A stretch of 64,000 nt of DNA from Anastatus disparis (taxonomy: Eukaryota; Arthropoda; Insecta; Hymenoptera; Eupelmidae), in NCBI GenBank assembly GCA_017163975.1, contig JAFFSR010000220.1:14588001-14652000 (forward strand), written 5' to 3'. Both the position numbers and the translations under genes were made by a program. The stretch's first letter is position 1; every line of letters begins with the position of its first letter. Below are positions 10,214-37,575 of this stretch, one piece after another. Under the pieces are notes generated by a model that saw nothing but the letters and a program-made list of their open reading frames with translations, searched no databases and had not been told where the DNA came from.

Positions 10214-11163
10214 TCGACGGTTGCGGAGAAGAAGGTGTCATTTAATTTTATCTTTAAGAGAGGTGACTATTCATTTTGAGTTGAAGAAAGGTGTCATTTG
10301 ATTTTGGACTGAAAACAAGTGTCATTTTATTTGGAGTTGAAAAGAGGTGTCATTTCATTTAGATTTGAAGAAAGGTACCATTTCAAAATAAATTTTTTGT
10401 TTTTAATTTTGTAGTGGCAGCAAGCACTGATATTCTTTAAGAATATTTATTATTTAAAAAACTTGAATGACAAGGAAAGCATTGTGATGCGCCTTAATTA
10501 TTTACATTCTAAAAATAACTTATATATATTACACAAGACTAAAACGTTTTTTTGATTGATTGTTAACGCGTTATACTGGAATATAGACCCCTGGAAGAAA
10601 ATTAACCATATCTTAAGTATAATTGCTGGTCAACAAATCTTAAAATGACACTTATCTAGAAATTTTTTTTACATCATTTCTAGAATTTCTAGATAAGTGC
10701 CATTTCAACATTTGTTGACCAGCAATTATGCCTACAATATGGTCAATTTTCTTCCAGGGACATTTAGTTTTAAATTGGTATGATCGAATATAGACTTTCA
10801 TAGAAGTTCAAAACAGGATTAGGAACTAATAATATTGTATGGGCCTTTGCAGGCTTAAAACGTAAGCCGACATAAGACATAAGGAATAATAAAATACATT
10901 GCCAGTATATCGATACGTGCGAAGAATAAGAGGGAATAAGTTTCTCATTCTATTAATAAGAAACTTAAGACTAATGTCTATATTCGAGTATTACAAAATA
11001 AAAAACAAAAAATTTATTTTGAAATGGTACCTTTCTTCAAATCTAAATGAGATGACACCTCTTTTCAGTCCAAAATCAAATGACACCTTTCTTCAACTCA
11101 AAATGAAATGTCACTTCTCTTCAAGAAAAAATTAAATGACATTTTCTTCCTCGCGACCGTCGA
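10214..11163. mobile_element. 950-bp foldback element with long arms made of ~28-bp tandem units
   Basis: The left arm (about 10214-10414) and right arm (about 10991-11163) are inverted copies, starting TCGACGGTTGCGG on the left and ending CGCGACCGTCGA on the right. Within each arm the sequence is a tandem series of about 28-bp units, each containing a variant of AAAGGTGTCATTTGATTTTG. I count about six units in the left arm and about five in the right. The arms end inward with a shared CATTTCAAAATAAATTTTTT block. There is no coding capacity; the 78-codon frame at 10899-11135 is incidental. A second palindrome is nested in the core (10588-10760). I could not define a target-site duplication. 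The structure resembles FoldBack/Galileo-type elements, which also carry arm-internal tandem repeats, but I do not claim membership. Confidence 0.8.
10588..10760. mobile_element. Palindromic element nested inside the 950-bp foldback
   Basis: The left arm starts CCCTGGAAGAAAATTAACCA at 10588. The right arm ends with its near-perfect reverse complement at about 10759. Pairing covers about 75 bp per side, including ATTGCTGGTCAACAAAT / ATTTGTTGACCAGCAAT and ACACTTATCTAGAAATT on the inner side. The loop is under 25 bp. It looks like a MITE inserted into the core of the larger foldback. Confidence 0.75.
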
Positions 11164-11995
11164 CTTGATCAATAATTTTGATTCTTATCGAAGTTGTTCT
11201 AAATTATTACGCTTGGGTATTAAATTAAAAAAAAATTTTTATATAAATTAATGAACGTGTGTACGCTACATAAATCGGCAATTTTAAAAGCATTATTTAA
11301 AAAATTAATAGTGCTTATTAACGCTAAAATCATTTTTGCGTAGAACAATATTAATTTTTGAAAAAAAAGTATATGAATAACTTTTACTAGAAAATCTTAT
11401 GAAATTAAAAAGTCAACGAAAATATCACTTACAAAAAATCACTTTTGACAAATGGTGTAGTACTATATTTGTCTCGTAATTTTTCATAAATCATATAATT
11501 AAAATTTCAATAAAAAATTCACGATAAAGCTTAATTATGTAAACTTAATATTTTAACCATGTGCCTTTCGAAAAGTTTTGAGATGAAGACGACCCCTGAA
11601 AAATTATGTATACGACCTTTTTATACATTGTCAAATTTGATTTTTTATAAACATCATCATTTTACCAAATGAACAACAAAATAAATTAGTATCGCGTTAC
11701 ACTACTTATTCATAGAAATATTTTTTAACTTCAAAGAGGTTTGAGCGTATAAGATCGTCATAGTCAAGATCACAAAAAAGAAAAAAATTTTCGTATATTT
11801 TAAATTATTTTGTTTGAAATACAGAATAAAAAGTGTGCCCCTTGAACTCGCAAACTACATGTTTAAAATCTTATTTATTATCTCTGATCTCCATTTTAAG
11901 GCTAAAGAGATTCATTCGCTTTCATTCTCTTCATAAATATTAATTTTCAACTTTGTGACTTACAAATTATGAAAATTATTTATTACAAGTAATTT
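11164..11995. other. Gene-free AT-rich stretch
   Basis: No coding frame, RNA gene or repeat structure that I can support. Confidence 0.5.
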
Positions 11996-12172
11996 GAGGT
12001 CGTCAATGTATCAGTCGGTAGAGCTTAGGATTCGTAATCTCGAGGTCCCGAGTTCGAGTCCCGCTCTCAGCCGATTAATACAAGCGCCACTGTGCTTTGT
12101 TCACAAACCCACTGACGATCTCCGTCGCTAATTAGCATCGCGATGATAGCATAAATGCAACGACGTTAAATA
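11996..12172 (+). mobile_element. tRNA-headed SINE, family A, copy 4
   Basis: Starts GAGGTCGTCAATGTATCAGT, with GGTAGAGC, CGT at the anticodon position and box B GAGTTCGAGTCCC. The body includes CTTTGTTCACAAACCCACTG, a TCCGTCGCTAATTAGCATCG block and a terminal GCAACGACGTTAAATAAA. A short internal deletion removes the TACGTTACATG part found in other copies. No clear target-site duplication. Confidence 0.85.
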
Positions 12173-12429
12173 AACAAATTTTTTAAATGTAATAAACTTT
12201 GTTTACTTTAGTAGATATAAAAAATTTTTTTGGAATTAGTCGTCTAATTCCAAAAGAATTTTTCTTATTAACTATACGATACATAATTTTCATTATTCAA
12301 AGAATCCTTTGATACTTGTAAATTTTTTTTAAGCTTATTAATAAAAAAATTGTTTTTTTTCAATAACTTGACGAAGAAATTCTCTTCATTTATTTTCAAA
12401 AAAATACAACAATTAAGTTTACTAAACAA

Positions 12430-12450
12430 TATATATATATATATATATAT
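12430..12450. repeat. (TA)n microsatellite
   Basis: About ten uninterrupted TA units in AT-rich intergenic DNA. Confidence 0.85.
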
Positions 12451-12639
12451 TTTTAGTCATAAGATTTCAAATTAATTTTTACAAAGAGAAGTTGTTCAAA
12501 ATCCTTAAAGAGCTGGTTAAAAAAATTTTACCATACACCGACTAAGCAGACTTTATCATTTTTTCTATTACAATAATCAAATTTCCAGATCGCTAAGACT
12601 TTCTGTTGCGAAGGTATATATAAGTCATTACTTTTTCAT

Positions 12640-12880
12640 TACACTGTTAAAAAATGCATGAAATTTGCTTCCAGTACATGCATTAATTTTCTAAAAATAC
12701 GTTAAAATTACGGTAAAATGTATTAATTTTCATGCAAATCATCATTAAATTTTATTTATTAAGATGAAATTTAATACTGATTTGCATGAAAATTAATACA
12801 TTTTATCGTAATTTTAATGTATTTTCCGAAAAGTTAATGCATGTACTGGAAGCAAATTACATGTATTTTTTAACAGTGTA
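12640..12880. mobile_element. Near-perfect palindromic MITE (~241 bp), probable TA target site
   Basis: Starts TACACTGTTAAAAAATGCAT and ends with the inverse, ATGTATTTTTTAACAGTGTA. The arms pair for about 110 bp each, including TTTGCTTCCAGTACATGCAT on the left and its complement on the right, with a central loop of about 20-25 bp. TA at both ends and CACTGTTA-type termini fit a Tc1/mariner-type non-autonomous element. It has no coding frame. The arms are about 90 percent identical by eye, so the insertion is fairly young. Confidence 0.85.
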
Positions 12881-28408
<15,528 letters not shown>

Positions 28409-28964
28409 CAATGCTTAGATTTAAAACTGCATTTTTTACGTTGTCCAAGTAAATTTGTTGGTGATATGCCAATTTTATACGTGCCAAGCACGTTGTAAAT
28501 TTGCACGAAATCTAGGTGTCAATTAGTAGCCATTATTCATTATTTAAACACCTCCAGATTAAACAAACATAACACTGTTTGTACAAGTAGATGTGATGGC
28601 TAGCCTGGTTATTTTTTTATTTTTGGATTGGATATTTATTTTTTTCTTTTCATAAATGAAAACGATCAAAATTTTTTTATGGCTTTTTCAACTTTCTAAT
28701 CCCATAAAAATGAAGGAATCTCTGCATGTCATTAGAGAACAAGGCTGTTTTAGAAAGAAGATAATAAAAAAATGTTTTTTGAAGGTATAATTACATTAAA
28801 AGGTGCAATCAATTAAATTAGTGATTGCTGAATATTGTTCAGGTTTCTATGGGATTGGAAGTAAATATGCACATAGATGTACATATTTTGACATAAAGTT
28901 TATGTAGAAAATGGAGGATATAATGTAAGTAAGCGAATGGATGCACATGTTTATCCTTTCTCAG

Positions 28965-29072
28965 AGTCATCAGGATTATCATTCGTCGCCATCGTCGCAC
29001 GTCGAACTCACCGATGATGAAGATGAGTTGGAAGACATACAAGAGACAGTCAGCATTATTAGGATCTATTAA
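28965..29072 (+). CDS. KDM5: Candidate alternative last exon of KDM5 (acidic tail)
   Basis: Exon 18 has an internal potential donor at 28391 (TCATCG|GTAGGA) just before the stop at 28408. The acceptor TATCCTTTCTCAG ends at 28964. Splicing there continues the KDM5 frame in phase 0 for 35 more codons to TAA at 29070-29072, replacing the last six residues with an acidic tail containing VELTDDEDELEDIQE. The open phase, the pyrimidine-rich acceptor and the acidic composition argue for a real exon. Against it, the donor is weak and the default stop lies only 18 nt downstream. Transcript data would decide. Confidence 0.5.
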   Translation, partial: SHQDYHSSPSSHVELTDDEDELEDIQETVSIIRIY

Positions 29073-31836
29073 AAGTCAGCTGTATCCAGTTTGCCAGCGA
29101 CAAGGCAAAAAGAAAAAGAAATCTGGCGAACGCAATCGCCTGAAGATGTTTTTATATCAACTGCTGACTATACCTGGCATGTAGTGTACACATTAAAATA
29201 TACACAACTGTAATTATTTAAATTTATACACACAAAGAGATGTGTATAAAAAATAATAAAATAAAAATGTTGCTGATTCATACGCGCGAATTCCAATAAC
29301 AGAAACTGTTTTTAAAATTGAAAAAATAAATAAAAGCGTCGTTAATCGTGAATCGAAAATAAGCGTCGTTAGTCATGACATAAATTAGCAACGTTACACT
29401 AATGTTTTAAATACAATGGACATGAATAGTACTACACATTTAAGAATCAAGTTTATTAGTCGATCATGTCAAAAAATCATCAGTTTGACAACATAAATCA
29501 GAACGTATTTTTTATTCCATTTTCAAATGATTTCAAGTTTATTAGATTATTCTTGAAATTACTGAGAATGTAGTTTATTATACGTCTTTATTGTATTACA
29601 ACATATAATTCATATAATTATATTTTTCTAAAAAATAAATAAAAATGACAAACAAGAAAAAAAAAAGAAATTATAGAATTATTGCTATTATAGAACAGAA
29701 TTTATTCTGGTATGTTTTTAAATGATCAGTATGTGTAAAATTGCAAAGGTGATAAGTTCTTCCTGTAAAGATTGATTTTTTGAAGAAAACAATTTGTTTT
29801 GTACTTTGATGATGTTACGTTAATATTATTTGCATATAAAAAAAAATTAAATTTTTTATTGCGCACGTGTAGGAAGTATTTTCTATGTGTAGATATCATT
29901 TACTTCTCTCTTTTTTTTCATACTGATTAAAATGATTATACTCCTCCCATCTTCTAAATGCTTTACTTTTATGATTTCCTGTTCTGTTTTCAATTACTTA
30001 CAAGTGTTTTATATTTTATATAATATACAAAGAGAGGAGTTTATCTCCGTGAATTTTATGTATTTATAAATTATCGAAAGACCTTTCATCTATTGCAAAT
30101 ATTTCATGTTCTCCCTAATTTGTAAAAAGTTAACGTCACCCATACATTCATATTTATACACTTTTGTTAAAAGAAAACAAATATTTTTGTTTCGAGTGAC
30201 GAAATAATATAAATTACTTTACATTAAGAAAGATGATTATAAAAACGGGCGAAGTCGCACTTATTATTTTATACATGTATACAGAGAGGTTCCGATCAAA
30301 GATTGCAAGTAAAGATTTATCGATATCACGCCATTGTAATTACTGCAAGCAAAGATTATATTTTCATTTATTTCTTTTTTTTTCATTACAGTGACAATTA
30401 AATTGTGTACTGCATCAAAAGTATCTAATCTTTGTGAACTAATAAAAGATACAGAATAAGAAAGCAAAACACAAACCGAATATAAGATTTATAAAAGGCT
30501 GTAATATTAATTGCATGCTTGTACAAAAACAGTTAATATATGTTCACAAATAAAAAAAAATCATTTACCACGCGCACTTAGGAAAAAAAAGGAAGAAAAT
30601 ATACGTATATACGCAACCAACTGTTTCCAGAGGATGGTATATACGTAACGAATATTATTTTAATATTATGCGATTTAGAGTCGGGGCTTATTTGACGTAC
30701 ATACGAGGTATTATATGTAAGCGAGATATCGATATTTATAAATAATAAGGAAATAAAAAAATATGAAAAGACGGAAAAAAGTAAAAGAATAAAGATATTA
30801 TATAATTATTATTTCTATTATTATAATTATTATATTGTACGTATAGCTGTATAGAGAAGCAAAAAAAAACTACGATCAGATTATTAAATTGCGGTAGGAA
30901 TTTTGTGATTTCTGAAAACAAATTGTAATAATAAACATTACCTGTCACAACTTGTGTTTATTTTTTTTCTATAAATTTTTAATATATACCATAATTTTAA
31001 AGATATTTAAAAATGGACAATTTTCAAATTTAAATCATGATGTAACTCTATGCAGCTAATCATATTTACTTTATGAATTAAATTTGAACTTGTTTTAATA
31101 ATACGAATAAACTGATAAATTAAAATGATAAAAATACAATTTTTTATTATTAAATATAATCTTGACATTAACAAAATATTTGACCGATTAAATTTATACA
31201 AAATCAGAACAAAAAACAAATTAGTTTAAATTATTTCTTAAATACTACAAATGCTCGTATTTTTTCTTATATTTGTATAATTTTAAAATAAAATATAAAT
31301 AAAGTAGGGTAAAATTATTAAGTACTTTTTCTTATAATTAGTAATTTTATCACAAATGAATTTAATGAATCACAAAGAGTAGTTTAAATGACTTATACTT
31401 GGACTATTTGATATCTAAAATTTATTATGATTCATCCTAATGTTCAACAAAAGTAAATAGATAGATTCTTTTTATATAAAATGAACTTCAGATCTCGATG
31501 TTTGATTATTAAAAAATATATTGTCATATTTTTCTTAACTAAGTTACGTAAACGGAATATAATAGATAAAATTATTAATATACTGATAACTTGAAGGAAA
31601 AAATATTGATAAATGGTCAAAATATTCATCAATAAAAAGTTCATCGATTCAATGGTAAAATAATATTAAAATACTTTATAAAAAGGCAATTTTGAAAATG
31701 GATAATATCATAGATTACATGTAGCCTTGTTGAAGTTAAACGTAGGGATCGACAAAATTACTATTATTATTTTGATTATAACATGGGATGCTAGTAAGGT
31801 GCGAAGTAAGAAAATTATATGAAGCTATACAAACAC
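29073..31836. other. KDM5 3' UTR and gene-free stretch
   Basis: AATAAA-type signals at about 29255-29335 and again near 29635 could end the KDM5 transcript. Beyond this the DNA is AT-rich with only short incidental frames. No RNA gene or structured repeat seen. Confidence 0.5.
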
Positions 31837-31846
31837 GATTGATATT

Positions 31847-32040
31847 GAGATCGTCAGTGGCTCCGGTAGAGTGATGGATTCGTAATCTCGGGGTCCCTGG
31901 TTCGAGTCCCGCTCTGAGCTGATTGATAAAATCACCACTGTACGTTGCATGTGCTTTGTTCACAAACACACTTACAAGCTCCGTCGCTGATTAGCATAAC
32001 ATAAATAGCATAGCATAAATATAGCGACGTTAAAAAAAAT
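31847..32040 (+). mobile_element. tRNA-headed SINE, family A, copy 5, with 9-bp target-site duplication
   Basis: Starts GAGATCGTCAGTGGCTCCGG (a 2-3 nt deletion in box A), has CGT at the anticodon position and box B GGTTCGAGTCCC. The body includes CTTTGTTCACAAACACACTT and a short duplicated stretch, CATAAATAGCATAGCATAAA, before GCGACGTTAAAAAAAA. GATTGATAT lies just before (31837-31845) and just after (32041-32049). Confidence 0.88.
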
Positions 32041-32529
32041 GATTGATATCATTTATTGTTTCACAGTAAATTTAAAACCTATATTTTAAATTTTATATTC
32101 TTGAAAAATTAAGTACTTATAAATATTGTTTAAATAATTTTGCATGATAAATTTATAAAATTGTGAACTATTTTAATGGAATAATGGTATTTCTCAAAAG
32201 TATGACACTGTACCCAAATATTTTTATATTAGGCCACAGTTGAAATCGGTTTGACCAAATGAATAATATACACGAGTGAAAGGTATTTTAAATTATAAAT
32301 AAATTTAATAGAAAACTGTCATGAAATTGAATTAAATATAATTTTATTTAAAAAAAGTAAAAATTTAAAATGATTTTTACAAATAATAAAAATGCATATA
32401 AGTCCTGCTAATATACTATAATTTTCATTTAAATATAAACTATAAAACCTTCGCTATTGCATATTATAATTATATTTTCAAATGGAAAATATGTTATGAA
32501 AATCTCATCATTAAATTTTTTTTTAATTT

Positions 32530-32718
32530 TATTTATCGCTGCTGTATTTATGCTATTATAGCGATGCTAATTAGCGACGGAGATCATCAGTATGCCTGTG
32601 AGCAAAGCACATGTGTTACAGTGGTGCTTGATCACTCGGCCGCCGAGAACGGGATTCGAACTCAGGACCTCGAGATTATGAATCCTTCGCTCTAACGACT
32701 GAGCTTCTGCAAGACCTC
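32530..32718 (-). mobile_element. tRNA-headed SINE, family A, copy 6
   Basis: Minus-strand copy starting near 32718 as GAGGTCTTGCAGAAGCTCAG, with CAT at the anticodon position, box B GAGTTCGAATCCC and a body ending GCATAAATACAGCAGCGATA before an A-rich tail. The head is more diverged than in the other copies. Confidence 0.82.
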
Positions 32719-35299
32719 ATCAACTCAAATATAAATTATTCACTAAAATAATTATGGAAACGCACCAAATGGCATTCGTAAAAATTTGTATCAATAACTG
32801 TCGATTGCATAGAAATTTAATTACCTTATCAATATATTACGCTATTAGTTAAAAATGTAAAGATAAAGTAAAAGAGTAAATTAGGACATTAAGTTTTCAT
32901 AATATGATATTACATAACTTTTATCAAAAATATTTATGAAGAATGTATATTGTTACATGCTTTTTTCGTTATTTTCTTAACTGTGAATTTTTCCGATAAA
33001 ATTTTGATTAAAATTCTTGCATTAGAAAAGAAAATCAAAGAAATTAAAAATGTCACATTTAAATTTGAATAATTCAATTGATATTATTTGATATCCAAAC
33101 GTTACAAGCATTCAATGGAATAAGGCCAATAATCTATTAGCTTCGCTCCGTTCAATGACACTAATTTAATCGAAGTATTTCTATTTTTTTATGCGCTTTG
33201 CGATATAACTTGATAGAAATAACTAGATAATTTTAACAATTGTCTTTGCAATTTATAATCTGTATTTAGTACTACTATAAGTTAATATTTTAAAGAATAT
33301 TCAAATATTCTAGATACTCAAAATAATAAACGAATTAAATTTTTTCCTTAAAAATTTTAATATACAAAATGAATAATTATTTTTTTTTAATTTTGAAATG
33401 TTAGAATTAAATCTATTTATATGGATATTTATTGAATGAATTAGGATAGTTTTACAGATTATTATAAATAAAAAACTGTCCTTTTTTTAAATCGTATGAA
33501 TTACAATCATTTAACTGATCATATTATTGATGAATAATCGATGAAAAATGTTGAAGTGACTGTATTTTTTATATAAGAAATTTTGATACTACATATAAAA
33601 TAATTGTCATATAGATTAGATTAAATTAGATTTACTATAAAATAAATCGTATTTTATTGTACGGGTTTTTCCAAATAGGATAACTTTATTACAGCAAATT
33701 ATTACAGATTCTATTATAAATATATATGTCTTTAAAATTTTAAAATCCTTAATTCAATAAAAAATAAATCATTTTTTATAAAAATTGAAAAAAAAATCAT
33801 TTTTACAGATTAAGAAATTACAAAAATAAAAAAAAGCAAAAAAAAGAATAGAAAAGCCGTCAAAGAATAAGAAGCGCATTATTAATGCGTGTATCGTACG
33901 CGTGCCTAGTTTTATAAATGAAACAGCTCATAATTTTAACGACCAACACATATAGATAATACGTAATGTTTTAAAAAATGCGTTGATCTCAATTGTCCGC
34001 TTAACCTTCGACAGTTTTTAAGATGCTATAGTCGCAAGCTTTTAATCAATCGCTTCTCTTTCTTTTTGTAAAATTTTTTTTTTTCTTTATTTTTTTTTTT
34101 CTTTTTTGCAGCTATATGGGACTATCGGGTTTGCTTATCTTATAGCTATACGCGCTTACATACCTTATAATATGACTCAGCTAATAAGATTGTCTTTCTC
34201 TTCTTTTGGTTCGTGCAAATTTACTTTTTTTTTTGAAAAAGAAAAAAATAATGAGAAATTATTGTATTTTTTTTCGATTATAGGAAAATTTAATTTATGG
34301 TCTAGAGGTTGATGCTTTATAAATTTGTAAAATTTAGCGCAATTAAATTTATTCTTTCTAAAAATGCATGGTGCTTTTTAAGAGTAAATTATATTTTTTA
34401 TGAGAATGACTAATTTATCATCTAAAAACTTAAATATTTGAGTGAAATAAGTCAAATAATCAAACTCATAGTATACGTACAGCATAAAAAAATTCGAAAA
34501 AAAATATTTGAAATATTTTTAGCCATGATATGACCATTTAACATGAATTTTATATTTATAAAGGGTACTGTTTTTGATTGGTAACAAAAGTTTCGTCAAT
34601 ATTATATTCTTCTCAAATTCATAAACATTTTTTTTACTACAATATGAAATAAGAATTTAAGGTTTTTTCTATTACGAAATATAAAACTTTATTGATTAAT
34701 TGAAATAATATAAAAGATTATTATTTTAATCTTTATATTTAATATCGTGATAATCTCATAAAAGCATACCGCTTAAAATAAAAGACTAAATTTTATTATT
34801 ATCTTAAATAGAAAAATTAATTTGTGGTAAATATGAATATAGAAAAAGAAGCATAAAAAAGGTAATATCATTTTTAATAGACTACAAAACAAAGCTTCTT
34901 TTTTAGGTTAAAAGCAGGCATAAAACGACAATTTATTTAACTCTTTTATCAGTAAAACATATTGTAATTAAAATTTATGAAGTATTATCTTTATTTATTT
35001 GTAATCGTATATTGTTGTTAATTACTCAAAAGCTATCTATAAAATAGAACTTTACTAATACAGACGTTATGTTTTTTTTTACAATAACTAGGTCATACAT
35101 TTTTTCAAAATAATTAAAATAATGAAATTATTGTTTAAGATTTTTTAAAAACTGGTCTTAATTTTCAATTAAGATTTATCGTGATTATATAATTAAATAA
35201 TATCTCATGTATAGTTGATTTATTTAATTTATTATATTTATATTTATTAAAAAATTTAAATATTTGTAAAATAATATTCATATAATGAGCAGTACATAT
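32719..35299. other. Gene-free AT-rich stretch
   Basis: No coding gene. A frame of 68 codons at 34106-34312 follows a pyrimidine-rich TTTTTTGCAG but encodes low-complexity sequence with no recognisable domain. A less AT-rich patch at 33880-34030 has no assigned role. Confidence 0.5.
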
Positions 35300-35490
35300 G
35301 AGATCGTCAGTGGCTCAGTCGGTAGAGCGATGGATTCATAATCTCGAGGACTTGAGTTCGAATCCCACTCTCGGACAAATGATACAAGCACCACTGTAAC
35401 TTATGTGCTTTGTTAAAAAACACACTGATGATCTCCGTCGCTAATTAGAATCGCAATGATAGCATAAATACAGCCTCGTTAAATAGTAAT
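35300..35490 (+). mobile_element. tRNA-headed SINE, family A, copy 7
   Basis: Starts GAGATCGTCAGTGGCTCAGT with an intact GGTAGAGCG, CAT at the anticodon position and box B GAGTTCGAATCCC. The body runs GATACAAGCACCACTGTAAC ... ATCTCCGTCGCTAATTAGAA ... GCATAAATACAGCCTCGTTA and an A-rich tail. It lies about 230 bp upstream of the GT/GTGC microsatellite. Confidence 0.87.
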
Positions 35491-35721
35491 AGAAAAAAAA
35501 AGTAGTATCTATATGGGTGATTGTAAGAATGTTCGACTAACAATTTTTCATTGTTTCTTTGTGAAATTAAGAACATTTTTTCAACATTTTTTACAATTGC
35601 TTTCTCATAGAGAAAGCATTGTATCGATAAAAAAAATTTTTTTCTATTTTTTCATTAACTTGTACATATTTGAACTCGGTGAGTCGAAAAAAGTGGTTTC
35701 CAGAAAATGTCTGTATGTATG

Positions 35722-35962
<241 letters not shown>

Positions 35963-35979
35963 ATGTATGAATTCAGTTA

Positions 35980-37575
35980 GTAAACTGTATCTCGAGAACT
36001 ACTCGATGGATTTGCTTCTAATTTTGCATGGAATTTAGTTTTGTGACTAACTTGCTGGGAAGCTATTGATAATTGGTTCTTCTAGCGTAGTTTTCATTTT
36101 AAAGTTTTTTGAAAAAAAAAAAAAATTCGATTTTTCGTTTTTTGGTTTTTTTTTGTTTATTACTCGATGAATTTGCTTCAAAATTTGCATGGAATTTATT
36201 TGTGATTGCCCGGATAAAATAAATTTTTAAAAATTGATTTTCTTAGCTTAGTTTTAATTTTAGAGCATTTTGAAATTAAAAAAAAAATGTTTCTATTTAT
36301 TAAGCCAATAAAATCTTAAAAACTACTCGATGGATTTACTTCAAATTTTCCATACAATTCAATTTTTTGATGAACTGGTGCGGAAGCTATTGAGAATTGG
36401 TTTTCTTAGCGTAGTTTTTTTTTAGAATCATTTTAAGAATTTTAAAAAAATTTCGATTTTCCATTTTTTTTGTATTTTACGTTAACTACTCGAAGAATTT
36501 GTTCGAAAATTTGTATGGAACTTAATTTCGACTGCCAAAAGTATAAAAAATTTTGTAAACTAAATTTTCTTAGCGCACTTTTAATTTTAGAGCATTTTTA
36601 AAATTTTTTTTAAAATTTTTATTTTTATTTTTTTTTATTTTACGAAAACCATTTGATAGATTTGCTCCAAAATTAGTATGCAATTTATTCGCTACTGTCT
36701 GAAGAAAACAAGCTTTGGAAAACTAATTTTCTCAGCGCAGTTTTAATTTTAGAGCACTTTGAAAATTTTCAAAAAAATTTTTATTTTTCATTTATTTTCT
36801 ATTTTGCGTAAACCATACTATAAATTTTCTCCAAAATTTTTATACAATTAATTCGCTATTGTCTGAAAAAAATAAGCTTTTGAAAACTTATTTTCTTAGC
36901 GTGGTTACAATTTTAGAGAATTTTAAAGATTTAAAAAAAAATTTCGATTTTTCTTTTCTTATTTTTTTTTATTCTACGTAAAGTACTCGATAGATTTGTT
37001 CTAAAAATTGCAGGGAAATTATTTGCGACTGCCAAAAGAAGGGAAATTTTCAAAAATTGATTTTCATAGCGTAGTTTTAATTTTAGAGCATTTTTAAAAT
37101 TTTGAAAAGAAAATGTTATTTATTTAACCAGTTAGATCTCGAAAATTACTCGATGGATTTGCTTCAAATTTTGTATACCATCTATGTTTTTGTATAACTA
37201 GACGGGAAGCTATTGAAAATTGGTATTCATAGTGTAGTTTTTTTTTATAGAGCCATTTTAAGAATTTGAAAAAATTTTCAATTTTTAATTTTTTTTGTAT
37301 TTTACGTAAGTTACTTGATGAATTTGCTTTGAGATTTCCATGAGAATAATTTGCATCTGCCAAAAGAAGGATAACTTTTATAAACCGATCTTCTTAGCGT
37401 AGTTTTCATTTTAGAAAATTTTATAAATTTTCATATTTCAGTTTTTTTCCATTTTACGTAAAGTACTCGATAGATTTGCTCTAAAATTTGTATACAAGTT
37501 ATTTGCTACTGTCTTTATAAACCAAGTTTGAAAAAAATAATTGTCTTAGTGTAGCTTTTTGATCACTTCTTTTGA
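35980..37575. repeat. Degenerate ~162-bp tandem array, about 10 units of three subtypes
   Basis: A motif like CTCGATGGATTTGCTTCAAA followed by TTTGCATGGAATTTA recurs near 36002, 36161, 36324, 36487, 36650, 36812, 36983, 37146, 37311 and 37462, a spacing of about 150-170 bp. Each unit also has a CTTAGCGTAGTTTTAATTTT block and an A/T-rich stretch. By the middle segment I sort the units into three kinds: A (GGAAGCTATTGAGAATTGG; units 1, 3, 8), B (CTGCCAAAAG-like; 2, 4, 7, 9) and C (CTGTCTGAA-like; 5, 6, 10). No coding frame. The copies are strongly diverged, so the array is old or decaying. Confidence 0.8.

Noticed and set aside
34106..34312. 68-codon frame after a strong-looking acceptor
   Set aside because: The product is low complexity and matches nothing I recognise; pyrimidine-rich acceptor-like strings are common here.
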